In this document: positions 17,806 through 26,557 of the stretch, in pieces
Position numbering within the stretch: the stretch's first letter is position 1
Layout of the letters: every line of letters begins with the position of its first letter
Source: Paenibacillus silagei
Lineage (GTDB): Bacteria; Bacillota; Bacilli; Paenibacillales; Paenibacillaceae
NCBI RefSeq assembly: GCF_017874735.1
Contig: NZ_JAGGLV010000026.1
Location: forward strand, 1 to 64,000
Direction: 5' to 3'
Length of the DNA stretch: 64,000 nt
Made by a program: the position numbers and the translations under genes
The notes under the pieces: model-generated
The model's database searches: none
Told to the model about the DNA's origin: nothing
What the model saw: only the letters and a program-made list of their open reading frames with translations

Positions 17806-19419
17806 TCACACACCCTCCTCCTCCTTCACCTCATAAGGCACATCCACGATAAAATGTGCTCCCGGCCCGCAGCCGGCGGCAAGCTCAAGATGACCCCCCA
17901 GTTTGTCTACACTTTTCTTCACCAGATATAGGCCGATTCCCCGCTGTTCACCCTTGGAGGAGTAGCCCTGAACGAAGATCTTATCCCCCAGACCCGCCGG
18001 AATTCCCGGACCGTTGTCGCTAACCTCGCATAGCAGCCGCCCCTCTTCATATTGAAAAGCAAGCTCCACCCGCTTCACGGGTTGCTCACAGAGCTCCCCC
18101 AGCGCCTCCAGGGCATTATCCAGCAGATTGCCGGCAATCGTAATCAGCTCATGAATCACCTGCGGATCAGCCGGCTCCGGCAGATAGCTGTCTCCGGTCA
18201 GCAGCAGCTCCATCCCCGCTTCGCGTGCCCGGCTCAGCTTCCCCAGCAGAAATCCGGCCAGCACCGGATCCTTGATCTGTCTTGTGATCGACCCGATCTC
18301 CTTCTGGTAATTGCTTACCGTTCCCAGAATATATTGCTGCAGCTCATCATACAGACCCATATGCGTCATGCCCATAATGACATGCAGCTTGTTCATGAAC
18401 TCATGGGCACCGGAGCGCAGCGCTTCTGCATAGACCGAGACTCCCGACAGCTTCTCTGCCAGCACAGCCAGTTCGGTTTCATCCCGGAAGGTAGCAATCG
18501 CGCCAACGATGTTCCCGTTCACCCGGACTGGCAGGCTGTTCACCAAAAGAGAGCTGTCTCCCAGCTCCAGCTCCCGGTCCTGTATCCCCTCTCCCTCAGC
18601 CAATACCTGCTCAAGACCCAGCTCCGGCCAATACTCGGCAATCTGCCGGTTCATGGCGCTCCCGCCAATCCCCGCTGCCCGCAGAAGCCGCTGTGCTTCC
18701 ATATTAAGGATGGTAATCCGCGCCTCCTGATCTACGGCAATAATTCCCTCACGCGTGGATTCCAGCATCGCACTGCGTTCCTGGAGCAGCTTGGAGATGT
18801 CCTCCGGCTCCATCCCGAACACCATCCGCTTGATCCGGGCCGCCAGAATGAATGCTCCTCCCGCTCCAAGCAAGGCTCCCGAGACCAGAATCGCAATAAT
18901 CGTCCACTCATTCATCAGGACCAGCCGCTCGACCCGCTCCAGGGACAGACCGGCAATGACCACACCCACCTGATGCCCCCTGTTGTTATAGACTGGCACG
19001 AAGCCGCGCAGGGATCTGCCGAGCGGACCAGCCCCTTCGGAGATGCTCTCCCCTCCGCGCAGCGATATCTCCTGGCCGCCTCCCGCAAAGGGCAGACCGA
19101 CCAGCGAAGCATCCGGATGAGAATAGCGGATTCCCTTCATATCTGTCACGACCACGAACATAATATCATTGCGGCGGGCGATCCTTGAGGTGTAGTCCTG
19201 AATCTCCTTGCTGTTGCCCTCACTGAGTCCCTCAGAGACCAGCGGAATCAGGGCGATGGTACGGGCAATCGTAATCGCCTTATCCTCCAGTGCCTGCCGG
19301 GTCTGCGGAATAATCTGATTCCGGAAAATAAAATATAAAATCAGCAGTACCAGCAGGACAACGGCAGACACCATGACGGCAATCATTGTGCGCAGACTGT
19401 AGCTTTTTTTCCTGGCCAC
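17806..19419 (-). CDS. CitA/DcuS-type sensor histidine kinase
   Basis: A 537-residue membrane kinase: membrane segment 1 (about 12-33), an extracellular single Cache domain (34-168), membrane segment 2 (about 172-194), a cytoplasmic PAS domain (about 210-318), a dimerisation helix with the phospho-acceptor H339 in SGAHEFMNKLH, and an ATPase domain with NLLDNALEAL, DNGPGIP and GIGLYLVKKSV. This architecture senses C4-dicarboxylates or citrate in known members. Its position between the flavin reductase genes suggests it senses their substrate. The likely partner regulator is at 22.2 kb. Confidence 0.9.
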   Translation of the reverse strand: MARKKSYSLRTMIAVMVSAVVLLVLLILYFIFRNQIIPQTRQALEDKAITIARTIALIPLVSEGLSEGNSKEIQDYTSRIARRNDIMFVVVTDMKGIRYSHPDASLVGLPFAGGGQEISLRGGESISEGAGPLGRSLRGFVPVYNNRGHQVGVVIAGLSLERVERLVLMNEWTIIAILVSGALLGAGGAFILAARIKRMVFGMEPEDISKLLQERSAMLESTREGIIAVDQEARITILNMEAQRLLRAAGIGGSAMNRQIAEYWPELGLEQVLAEGEGIQDRELELGDSSLLVNSLPVRVNGNIVGAIATFRDETELAVLAEKLSGVSVYAEALRSGAHEFMNKLHVIMGMTHMGLYDELQQYILGTVSNYQKEIGSITRQIKDPVLAGFLLGKLSRAREAGMELLLTGDSYLPEPADPQVIHELITIAGNLLDNALEALGELCEQPVKRVELAFQYEEGRLLCEVSDNGPGIPAGLGDKIFVQGYSSKGEQRGIGLYLVKKSVDKLGGHLELAAGCGPGAHFIVDVPYEVKEEEGV

Positions 19420-19532
19420 TGGTGCGAAGACCTCCCTTCATGTCCCATATTCCTATACCATTCGAACTATATTATTTGAACTAGAATTTGTAAAGCTACT
19501 CCAGAGTGATTGTTTCTGGGGATGAAACTATG

Positions 19533-19579
19533 CAGCAAGCCCAGCCGTTCTGCCGGAGACAGGAGGGCTGGGCTTGCTG
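19533..19579. terminator. Strong hairpin between FMN lipoprotein and kinase genes
   Basis: CAGCAAGCCCAGCC (19533-19546) and GGCTGGGCTTGCTG (19566-19579) form a perfect 14-bp stem. No clean T run follows on the minus strand, so it may be a weak terminator or an mRNA-stabilising hairpin rather than a full stop. Confidence 0.6.
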
Positions 19580-19623
19580 GAATGAACTTTTCACAACTCT
19601 TGTATAGACAAATAGATGATAGC

Positions 19624-19983
19624 TTACTGCTTCTTGGCCTGTTCCAGCGCCTGGGTCACCGCTTCAATAATTCCGCCGCTGGAGCCGGAAGCCCCGGAGA
19701 GGGCGTCTACGCCTTCTGTGGTTTGCTTTTCAATAATTTCAGGAATCGTATTCTCTACAGCCGCATCGATCATCGCCTGCGTCTCCTTATGCTCCTGTAC
19801 GGTGATGGCGTCGATCTTCTCATCTTTGATCTCTACCGCCACTTTAATATCACTCTTAACCCCTTTGCCTGTTCCATCATATGTCCCGTCCACATACTTG
19901 CCGGAAGATGATGAGCATCCAGCTGTTAGTACTGTTGCAGCCGCGAGGGCAGAGAACAGCAAGGTTTTTGTCCACTTGTGCAT
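19624..19983 (-). CDS. FMN-binding domain lipoprotein (electron carrier)
   Basis: A 119-residue lipoprotein (lipobox LTAGC, Cys23) made of a single FMN-binding domain. The ApbE-type flavinylation motif is DALSGAS (93-99), which would carry covalent FMN on Ser99; Thr is more usual at this place and Ser is accepted. In multidomain extracellular fumarate reductases this domain is fused to the FAD domain; here it is separate. It lies between the two FAD lipoproteins and probably feeds them electrons. The flavin transferase ApbE and upstream membrane donors are not in the window. AAGGAGGAA precedes the ATG. Confidence 0.88.
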   Translation of the reverse strand: MHKWTKTLLFSALAAATVLTAGCSSSSGKYVDGTYDGTGKGVKSDIKVAVEIKDEKIDAITVQEHKETQAMIDAAVENTIPEIIEKQTTEGVDALSGASGSSGGIIEAVTQALEQAKKQ

Positions 19984-20008
19984 GAATAATTCCTCCTTCT
20001 GAAAGTTC

Positions 20009-21439
20009 CTATTTCTTAAGTGCCTTCACAGCTTCATCCGCTGCGATCCGCCCGAAGGTAGTGATGTCTGCCAGTGCATTACCGCCCAGACGGTTCGCGC
20101 CGTGTACTCCGCCGGTTACTTCGCCCGCAGCATACAGCCCGGCAATGACCTGATCCTTGGTATCCAGCACCTGAGCCTGGGTGTTAATTGCTACTCCGCC
20201 CATGGTATGGTGGATTCCCGGTGTTACCTGAATTGCATAATATTTACCCTTTTCAAAAGACAGCTTAAGATCAGGCCGTTCAAACTCTGTATCCTTGCCG
20301 GAAGCAACGAAGCCATTATACGTTTTCAGTGTATCCGCAAGCGCTTTGCCATCTACACCAATCTGTGCCGCCAATTCTTCAGGTGTTGCCGCTTCTTTGA
20401 CCAAATCCATTCCAAAGTAAACCTCAGTTGCCTTCAGGTTCGCACGCAGCTCATCATTGAAGATCAGGTAAGCTACTTTACCGGATTGGGCCAGAATATT
20501 CTGGGACACGACATCGCGGGTCAGCAGTTCATTCGTGAATCGCTTGCCTTCGCTATTGACCAGAATCGCACCGTCTCCGCGTACCCCTTCCGTGATCAGC
20601 ACGCCTTGATTCGGAATGGTGGTCGGATGAATCTGAATCTCCTTCATGTCTACAAGCTTGGCACCAATCTTCTCTGCCATCGTTGTACCATCTCCGGTTG
20701 CGCCCGGGTGGTTAGTGGTAGAGAACCCTTCCAGCTTCGGCTGGTACCCCTTGATCATGTCCATGTTAGCTCCAAAACCGCCAGCCGCCAGGATAACGGA
20801 ATTCGCACTAATCGTGTACTGCTTGCCATCCTTATCCGTCACCTTCACTCCGGTAACCACGCCGTCCTTGTTCTTGACGATCTCATCGGCAGTCGTCCGC
20901 AGGCGCACATCAATCTTGTACTCCTCCAGCTTCTTCTTCAGCGCGACTACGATGAAATTCCCTGCCGCTTCCCCGCCTGCCGGACGGTGAATCCGGTTCA
21001 CGCTTGCCCCGCCTGCGCGTCCCACTTCAGACAGCTCGGCTCCATTCTCCTTCAGCCACTCCACCGAAGCCGCCGCACCGTTCGTAAGTGTTCTGACCAG
21101 ATCCGGGTTGTTCAGGTTCTTGCCGCCCTTCATGGTATCCTCGAAATGCAGCTCCGGACTGTCTGTAATGCCAGCCGCTGCCTGATAAGGTGTTCCTGCC
21201 GCATTCAATCCGCCTTCCGCACGGACGGTGTTGCCTCCAAGCATAGGCATTTTTTCGATCAATATCACTTTGGCTCCCTGATTATGCGCTTCAATGGCAG
21301 CAGTCATTCCCGCGCCGCCGCCGCCGATAATAACAATGTCCGTAGACTCCCCTTTGGTGCTGTTACATGCAGGTAATACCACCAGACTTGCCAGCAGCAA
21401 CCCCTTGCCCAGCAGACTTCCCCATCTCTTTCTGTTCAT
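20009..21439 (-). CDS. Secreted FAD flavoprotein, fumarate reductase-like lipoprotein 2
   Basis: A 476-residue paralogue of the protein at 16.1 kb, also a lipoprotein (lipobox VLPAC, Cys25). FAD motif IIGGGGAGMTAAIEA, and conserved active-site elements IQIHPTT, GVRGDGAIL, LTRD, GIHHTMGG and VHGANRLGGNA. It lacks FMN and haem domains. The FMN lipoprotein gene follows 25 bases after its stop, so the two are co-expressed. Sequence differences around the substrate Args and His between the paralogues suggest different acceptors, but I cannot name them. Confidence 0.88.
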   Translation of the reverse strand: MNRKRWGSLLGKGLLLASLVVLPACNSTKGESTDIVIIGGGGAGMTAAIEAHNQGAKVILIEKMPMLGGNTVRAEGGLNAAGTPYQAAAGITDSPELHFEDTMKGGKNLNNPDLVRTLTNGAAASVEWLKENGAELSEVGRAGGASVNRIHRPAGGEAAGNFIVVALKKKLEEYKIDVRLRTTADEIVKNKDGVVTGVKVTDKDGKQYTISANSVILAAGGFGANMDMIKGYQPKLEGFSTTNHPGATGDGTTMAEKIGAKLVDMKEIQIHPTTIPNQGVLITEGVRGDGAILVNSEGKRFTNELLTRDVVSQNILAQSGKVAYLIFNDELRANLKATEVYFGMDLVKEAATPEELAAQIGVDGKALADTLKTYNGFVASGKDTEFERPDLKLSFEKGKYYAIQVTPGIHHTMGGVAINTQAQVLDTKDQVIAGLYAAGEVTGGVHGANRLGGNALADITTFGRIAADEAVKALKK

Positions 21440-21623
21440 TCAGTTCTCCTCCAATTGTTATTGTGCATATTTTCACAATCATCATAACCTGAAGGAGCCC
21501 TGACAAGAATATTTAGTAATTAAAGAAATGATAAAGTAAATAAAGGTAGTGAATTTGCTTGAATGTGTTTATAGATTTATAATTGGAGCTTATACAACCG
21601 TATCACTAGGAGGAACAGAAACT

Positions 21624-22082
21624 ATGGAAAAAAGCGAAAAATATTGGCTGGCCGGTGCTGTTCTGGCAGCAGCCGGTGTCTCCCTGATGAGCTACACCGC
21701 GAGCCGCTATACTTCATTCAAAAGAGTAGTTACCCGAACCATCCATCTGGACGATATCGCCGCTCTGGAAATTACCCGCCTATCTTCTGTTCCCGGTGAA
21801 CAGAAGGATATTGTGCTTACTGAGCCGGAAGCGATTAAGCGGATCTACGATGATTTCTCCAGCGTCCGCCTGATGAAATCCGCCCGCAATGTGAGCACAG
21901 ACAACAAGTACAGCTATTACATTACCATCGTCCAGGCCGACCGGAAGCAGCGGTTCGACATTATTTTGAAGGGCAAGCATCACATGATTATCTACGACAA
22001 TGACATGAACAACCCGCACCTGGTAGCCTATAAAATCATTAACGAGTTCAGTCCGCTCGCTCTGCAGCAGGCCTTCGATTGA
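21624..22082 (+). CDS. Membrane-anchored hypothetical protein
   Basis: A 152-residue protein with one N-terminal membrane segment (about 6-24) and an extracytoplasmic alpha/beta domain. I do not recognise a named family. The domain alternates beta-rich stretches (RTIHLDDIAALEITRL, YSYYITIVQADRKQRFDIIL) and resembles small Firmicute lipoprotein-type domains that read LTEPEAIKRIYDDF. I start at the ATG at 21624 because AGGAGG is about nine bases upstream; the in-frame extension to 21549 has none. It sits on the opposite strand inside the flavin reductase/two-component cluster. Confidence 0.75.
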   Translation: MEKSEKYWLAGAVLAAAGVSLMSYTASRYTSFKRVVTRTIHLDDIAALEITRLSSVPGEQKDIVLTEPEAIKRIYDDFSSVRLMKSARNVSTDNKYSYYITIVQADRKQRFDIILKGKHHMIIYDNDMNNPHLVAYKIINEFSPLALQQAFD

Positions 22083-22144
22083 TTCTGCGCGCGCTTATGT
22101 ACGGCATAGCTTAATAACCTTCACAGCTAATGTGACGGCTATAT

Positions 22145-22198
22145 GGAGTCATGGAACGCCTGGGGCAGCCTCGGGACACCTTGACTCCGTTTTATTTT
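22145..22198 (+). terminator. Terminator after the hypothetical membrane protein
   Basis: GGAGTCATGG pairs with CCTTGACTCC around a GC-rich loop, followed by GTTTTATTTT. It separates the + strand gene from the convergent response regulator. Confidence 0.8.
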
Positions 22199-22208
22199 AA
22201 GAGAACAC

Positions 22209-22928
22209 TTATAGATATTTACGGATAAGCTCATGCCCTTCAGGTCTCACCTTATACATATACACCGGCCTGCCTACCGCCCCGTAGCTTAGCTCCATTT
22301 CCAGAATACCTGCCTCCGTCAGAAAAGCCAGATATTTGCGGACCGAGATCCGCGAGATGGGCGCATGACTGCTGATATCCTCCGTGGAGAACACCGGGCT
22401 CTCCAGCCGGTTAATTGTGCTCCAGATGCTCTCCAGTGTGCCTTCGGCAAGCCCTTTGGGCAGCGGCAGGGCAGCGTACTTCTCCTCTTCCGTCCCGAGC
22501 GAATGCCGCAGCAGCTTATCCAGCTGCTCCTGGCTTAGATGCTCCTTGTGCATCAGCTTATAATCTTCACGATACGCCGACAAGGCTGCCTGGAAGCGGG
22601 CAAACTCAAACGGCTTGATCAAATAATCCACGGCCCCGTTCTGCAGCGCCTTGCGGATGCTCGCATTATCACTGGCGGCGGAGATCACAATGATATCCAC
22701 CTTGCTCCCCTGCTCCCGCAGAGCAGAGAGCAGCTGCAGCCCGCTGACACGCGGCATATAAATATCCAGCAGCACCAGATCTACCTGCTGCTCCTCCAGC
22801 ATAGTTCTCGCTTCATCCCCTGTCGCCGCCCAGCCCGCATACTCAAAGCCCGGAACCTGCTCCAGATAATGGCGGTTGAACTTCGCCACCATCGGGTCAT
22901 CTTCAACGATTAGTACTTTAATGTTCAT
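22209..22928 (-). CDS. CitT/DcuR-type response regulator
   Basis: A 239-residue response regulator: a receiver domain with the phospho-acceptor D55 in LVLLDIYMP and Lys in YLIKPFEF, then a CitB-type C-terminal winged helix (SAPISRISVRKYL-like segment, near 185-235). Start is the ATG at 22928 with AGGAG five bases upstream. This type pairs with CitA/DcuS kinases, so the kinase at 17.8 kb is the obvious partner, although genes lie between them. It probably controls the flavin reductase genes. Confidence 0.87.
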   Translation of the reverse strand: MNIKVLIVEDDPMVAKFNRHYLEQVPGFEYAGWAATGDEARTMLEEQQVDLVLLDIYMPRVSGLQLLSALREQGSKVDIIVISAASDNASIRKALQNGAVDYLIKPFEFARFQAALSAYREDYKLMHKEHLSQEQLDKLLRHSLGTEEEKYAALPLPKGLAEGTLESIWSTINRLESPVFSTEDISSHAPISRISVRKYLAFLTEAGILEMELSYGAVGRPVYMYKVRPEGHELIRKYL

Positions 22929-23084
22929 GGGGTCTCCTTGTCTTTTGTGCAACTATAACTACATATAACTACAACTAATATAACATTGCGGCGGAGAATT
23001 TTGGAGGGAGGTGTGCTGAGACATAGAATCAAAACTAACAAAGAGACACCAATTCGAGAAATTACCCGAACGGTGCCGAAAAAA

Positions 23085-23762
23085 TTAAAATCCCAAAGAC
23101 TCACCAACGAGGATAACCTTTATTCTCCCCGCTGTTTTACACATTCTTGTTTCAACGATGTAAGAACAGATACAATCCTCTGATTTACAATCTGCACAAG
23201 CACCATTGATTAGGCAGGGCGTTTTTTGCGGCGAATGTAAAAATGGGCTGGACGAACTCGAAAGACGGTTTGCGTTAATGGGAGCGGCATAGGTTCTGGC
23301 TCTGATCACTGCGTCTTCAGCGGTCTTGCACACCTTATTCATCCCCACGACAGCAACCACACTTCTCGGTCCAAAAGTAATCGCTGCCACTCGATTGCCC
23401 ACACTGTCGATATTGACCAATATCCCATCTTCACTAACCACGTTGAAGCTCGTTAAATAGGTATCACATAAAAGAGATTGGCGCATGAGGTCATAACGTT
23501 CCTCCATCGTCTGCGCTGTATCACGGTCAGTGACTGTATGGCTGCCTTGGCGTACACGATCAAGAAGCCCGATTTCCTCAAGCGTGACTGACCCGCCCCA
23601 CGATACCGAAGAATGCTCCGGAATTAAGGATAGTGCCTTTTCTGCAGCTTCTATGGCGTTGTCACAGTAATAGGCCTCAAATTTTCTGCTTTGCAGATTT
23701 TTCATAACCTTGGAGGCTAACAGCCGGTTTCTCGCTTTAATTGAATCTTCTTTCGTTTGCAC
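23085..23762 (-). CDS. LUD-domain protein (lactate utilisation-like)
   Basis: A 225-residue protein of the LUD (YkgG/LutC-related) superfamily. The N-terminal core shows SVSWGGSVTLEEIGL, and the central segment VSEDGILVNIDSVGNRVAAITFGP is typical. The C-terminus carries a Cys cluster (TPCLINGACADCKSEDCICS) that could bind a metal or an iron-sulfur cluster, as in related Clostridial proteins. The partner LutA/LutB genes are absent, so lactate oxidation is not established. The GTG start has GGAGG seven bases upstream. It is divergent from a Crp/Fnr regulator. The pair looks more AT-rich than its surroundings. Confidence 0.82.
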   Translation of the reverse strand: MQTKEDSIKARNRLLASKVMKNLQSRKFEAYYCDNAIEAAEKALSLIPEHSSVSWGGSVTLEEIGLLDRVRQGSHTVTDRDTAQTMEERYDLMRQSLLCDTYLTSFNVVSEDGILVNIDSVGNRVAAITFGPRSVVAVVGMNKVCKTAEDAVIRARTYAAPINANRLSSSSSPFLHSPQKTPCLINGACADCKSEDCICSYIVETRMCKTAGRIKVILVGESLGF

Positions 23763-23856
23763 TGCTCTTCCTCCGTTCTGACGTTAGACAAGGTGGCTAA
23801 ACTTCGTGTGTATGTATGATTAATATAGTATAGTAAAAAGAAAAAGGATGTTGCAC

Positions 23857-24558
23857 ATGCAACGCGAAGTCTCTCGGAATAACTTAGAATCCCTCTGTCA
23901 ATCACGTTTATTTACAGGGATTGCTCCAGATGATATTCCCCAAATGCTAAAATGTCTGTCAGCCACGCGGAAAGAATATGCAAAAGATGAGATGGTTGTC
24001 CGTGAGGGCGATTACGTTGATGATGTCGGCATCATATTGCAGGGCAGCGCTCAAAGTACGAAATTGAACGTCAAAGGAAAACAAATTATTGTATCCCTCC
24101 ATTACCCGGGTGGATATACCGCTGTTCTCACAGCAGCCAGCCGGGGAAGAAGATGTCCGATGTCAGTACAGGCCATAGAACCGCTTGAAGTTCTGTTTAT
24201 TCCTATTCAAAACATATTGAGCCGTTGCACGAAGCTATGTATGGGTCACGAACAATTACTTGGCAATCTGTTTGACAGTATCGCAGAACGGGCGTTAGAA
24301 CTGCATGACCGGAATGATTGTCTGATTATGCCGACTATTCGGGATAAGGTTTTAACTTATTTAACAAGAGTTATGCGTGATGCTGGAACCGAGACTTTTA
24401 CGATTCCCTTTGATCGGGAAGCCATGGCCGAGTATCTGGACGTAGACCGCAGCGCCCTATCCAGAGAGCTGGCATGGATGAAGCGGGACGGTTTGATTGA
24501 GTTCTGTAGGAATGAGTTTAGGTTATTATCAAAAGCAGTAGAGAAGGATATTCACTAA
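23857..24558 (+). CDS. Crp/Fnr-family transcription regulator
   Basis: A 233-residue regulator with an N-terminal cyclic-nucleotide-binding fold (YAKDEMVVREGDYVDDVGIILQG) and a C-terminal winged helix (FDREAMAEYLDVDRSALSRELAWMKRDGLIEF). No Fnr-type N-terminal Cys cluster is seen, so it is more likely a small-molecule sensor than an oxygen sensor. I start at 23857, nine bases after AAAGG; the ATG at 23848 abuts it. It is transcribed away from the LUD gene, and the shared 90-bp region probably contains its operator. Confidence 0.88.
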   Translation: MQREVSRNNLESLCQSRLFTGIAPDDIPQMLKCLSATRKEYAKDEMVVREGDYVDDVGIILQGSAQSTKLNVKGKQIIVSLHYPGGYTAVLTAASRGRRCPMSVQAIEPLEVLFIPIQNILSRCTKLCMGHEQLLGNLFDSIAERALELHDRNDCLIMPTIRDKVLTYLTRVMRDAGTETFTIPFDREAMAEYLDVDRSALSRELAWMKRDGLIEFCRNEFRLLSKAVEKDIH

Positions 24559-24591
24559 CGGGAAGCGAGGCTGGTGATATATGACACTGGG

Positions 24592-25800
24592 TTATGAATG
24601 CTTTTGCGTATTTAAATTCAGCAACCCCCGCACCACCACCCAGCTCCCCAGCGGCGCCGCGCCCAGCAGCAGCATTAGCAACGTGATCGTCCGCAGGGAC
24701 TGGTCCAGGGACAGCACGGCGATGAAGATCAGCAGGCCGAGGAGGCGGCCGCTCATCAGGCTAAGCTCCCTGAGCACTACCAGCTCCACGCGTTTGCCGG
24801 CGCTCTCCTCGGACACTCCCATCAGGTCGAAGCTGGTGGACAGCATCGGCAGCATGTAGAGCGGCAGGCAGAGGGAGGTGCCTATCCCCATGATGAGGAG
24901 GGTCGTAAAGTTCACCTTCCATAGCAGCGGAAGAAGGAAGGCGATGAGCAGCAGGCTGCCTGCCAGCATACCGCCGAGGCGGGCGCGGGGCTTGAACCAT
25001 CTGCCGGCCGCATAATAGCTGATCAAGGAGACGGCGGAGGTCAGCAGGGCAAACTGTCCCAGCTTGCTCTCCTCCTGTGCTGCAATGTAGACGAGCAGAC
25101 CGATCAGGAAGGAGAATACGCCTTCCCGGATGCCCTGAAATACTAGCGCCGCCGCAACTGGCCGCCAAGGACTGCACCTGCGGGTAAGCTCGCGCCAGGG
25201 CTCCAGCCAGAGATAGGCTTCACCGCGCGGCCGCTTGCGCAGGCCGAAGCTGAGCACAGCAGCCAACCCATAGATACATAGCGACAGTATGAATACCATA
25301 CGGTAGCCTTGTCCACCTTGCCAGCGGGAGATCATCCAGCCGGACACCCAGGGTCCGGCTATTCCCGTCAGGGAACCCAGCAGGCCCATCCACCCGTTAT
25401 AGAAATCGCGGTTCTTGGCATCCGTAATCTCGAAGAAAACAATATTGAACGCCAGCCAGTACAGCCCGATGGATAGCCCGAGGACCCCGCCCAGCGGCCA
25501 AATGTAATGAATCGCGTCGCCCCGCAGCCACAGCACCAGCAAATAAAAAAAGCCCGATACGGCAATTCCCAGCCGTAGGGCATTCATTTTGTTACGCTCT
25601 TTCACCCACTTGCCGCCCAGCCAAAAGCTGAGACCCACGGCAAGCTGCTGGGCCACGGTGAACCAGCCGATCATGGCGAAGTTCTGCCGGCTTTTCCACA
25701 GATATACGTTGAGGAACGTCCCTGCAAGCACTGTAGCCAGAAGGTATAGCCCGCCTACAGCCAGCAGCAGCGCCGCCTGTCCCCGTTCTGAACCTCTCAT
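24592..25800 (-). CDS. MFS transporter
   Basis: A 402-residue protein with 11-12 predicted membrane segments typical of the major facilitator superfamily (for example AALLLAVGGLYLLATVLAG and VGLSFWLGGKWV). Substrate is unknown. It is convergent with the Crp/Fnr gene (33 bp gap). Confidence 0.82.
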   Translation of the reverse strand: MRGSERGQAALLLAVGGLYLLATVLAGTFLNVYLWKSRQNFAMIGWFTVAQQLAVGLSFWLGGKWVKERNKMNALRLGIAVSGFFYLLVLWLRGDAIHYIWPLGGVLGLSIGLYWLAFNIVFFEITDAKNRDFYNGWMGLLGSLTGIAGPWVSGWMISRWQGGQGYRMVFILSLCIYGLAAVLSFGLRKRPRGEAYLWLEPWRELTRRCSPWRPVAAALVFQGIREGVFSFLIGLLVYIAAQEESKLGQFALLTSAVSLISYYAAGRWFKPRARLGGMLAGSLLLIAFLLPLLWKVNFTTLLIMGIGTSLCLPLYMLPMLSTSFDLMGVSEESAGKRVELVVLRELSLMSGRLLGLLIFIAVLSLDQSLRTITLLMLLLGAAPLGSWVVVRGLLNLNTQKHS

Positions 25801-25881
25801 GCTTAGCCCTCCCTGCTCGTCCTAAGACACATCATCTATTACTAACATGTCCAGACAGCAGGGAAAGCATGAATCCGATCT

Positions 25882-26427
25882 TTATTCGGCTGAGGTGCTG
25901 AGATTGCGGACAAGCTGGATGCGGTCTTCCTGCGCCAGGCTATGCTGCACATGGAAGCAGGAAGGACAGACGTACAGATTCAGCGCAAAAGGAGGCTTCA
26001 GCACGGCTGCGCCGCCTAGCGCTTCCGGCTTTGCCGGGGTGAACCCGTCCACCTGCTGCGTACCGGAGTGAAGCATCAGCTCATGGCATTGCGGACATTC
26101 CGGAGCTTCCAGCTGGGCAGCCAGCAAGCCTGAGACCTTGTCCTCATAACGCTTCAGATCATAGTCGTCACCGAACTGACCCAGCGTACCCCATACAGGC
26201 ACCACGCTATCCTTGTCGTCGTCATCCCACAAATTATCGTCGCTGATCTCTTCCTCCCCGGAAGCTTCCTGCGTATCCGGCTCTTCATCCTCCAGATCCT
26301 CTGCACCTATCGTTACTGTGCGGTAGCCGCTAAGCTCGTTATTGCAATGAGGACAGGTATCCTCGGGGCCAAACTCCTCATCCCATACAATCTCGGTATG
26401 GCACCATGGGCAAACTGTTGTCTCCAT
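25882..26427 (-). CDS. Zinc-ribbon-like CxxC protein
   Basis: A 181-residue cytoplasmic protein with four CxxC pairs: CPWC (6-9), CPHC (25-28), CPQC (111-114) and CPSC (154-157), forming two probable zinc ribbons. They flank a long acidic region (about 40-75). It resembles unnamed Firmicute proteins; I cannot assign a function. It lies downstream of a small membrane peptide and a DUF350 protein on the same strand. Confidence 0.75.
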   Translation of the reverse strand: METTVCPWCHTEIVWDEEFGPEDTCPHCNNELSGYRTVTIGAEDLEDEEPDTQEASGEEEISDDNLWDDDDKDSVVPVWGTLGQFGDDYDLKRYEDKVSGLLAAQLEAPECPQCHELMLHSGTQQVDGFTPAKPEALGGAAVLKPPFALNLYVCPSCFHVQHSLAQEDRIQLVRNLSTSAE

Positions 26428-26460
26428 CTGTATAATCTCCTTCGCTTACTCACATTCGGT

Positions 26461-26541
26461 TCAATTCACCGTTAAATATATAATGCCGGCCGCTATAAAA
26501 GCCAGGGCTGAAAAAAACAGAATCCGAATCAGCAGCTTCAT
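26461..26541 (-). CDS. 26-residue single-span membrane peptide
   Basis: A short open frame of 26 codons encoding MKLLIRILFFSALAFIAAG and a short tail, one hydrophobic helix with a basic N-terminus. AGGGGG is about seven bases before the ATG. It lies between the DUF350 gene (16 bp upstream) and the zinc-ribbon gene (33 bp downstream) in the same direction, the position of a translated small protein. Too short for general gene finders. Confidence 0.6.
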   Translation of the reverse strand: MKLLIRILFFSALAFIAAGIIYLTVN

Positions 26542-26557
26542 CTCCCTGCCCCCTAAT

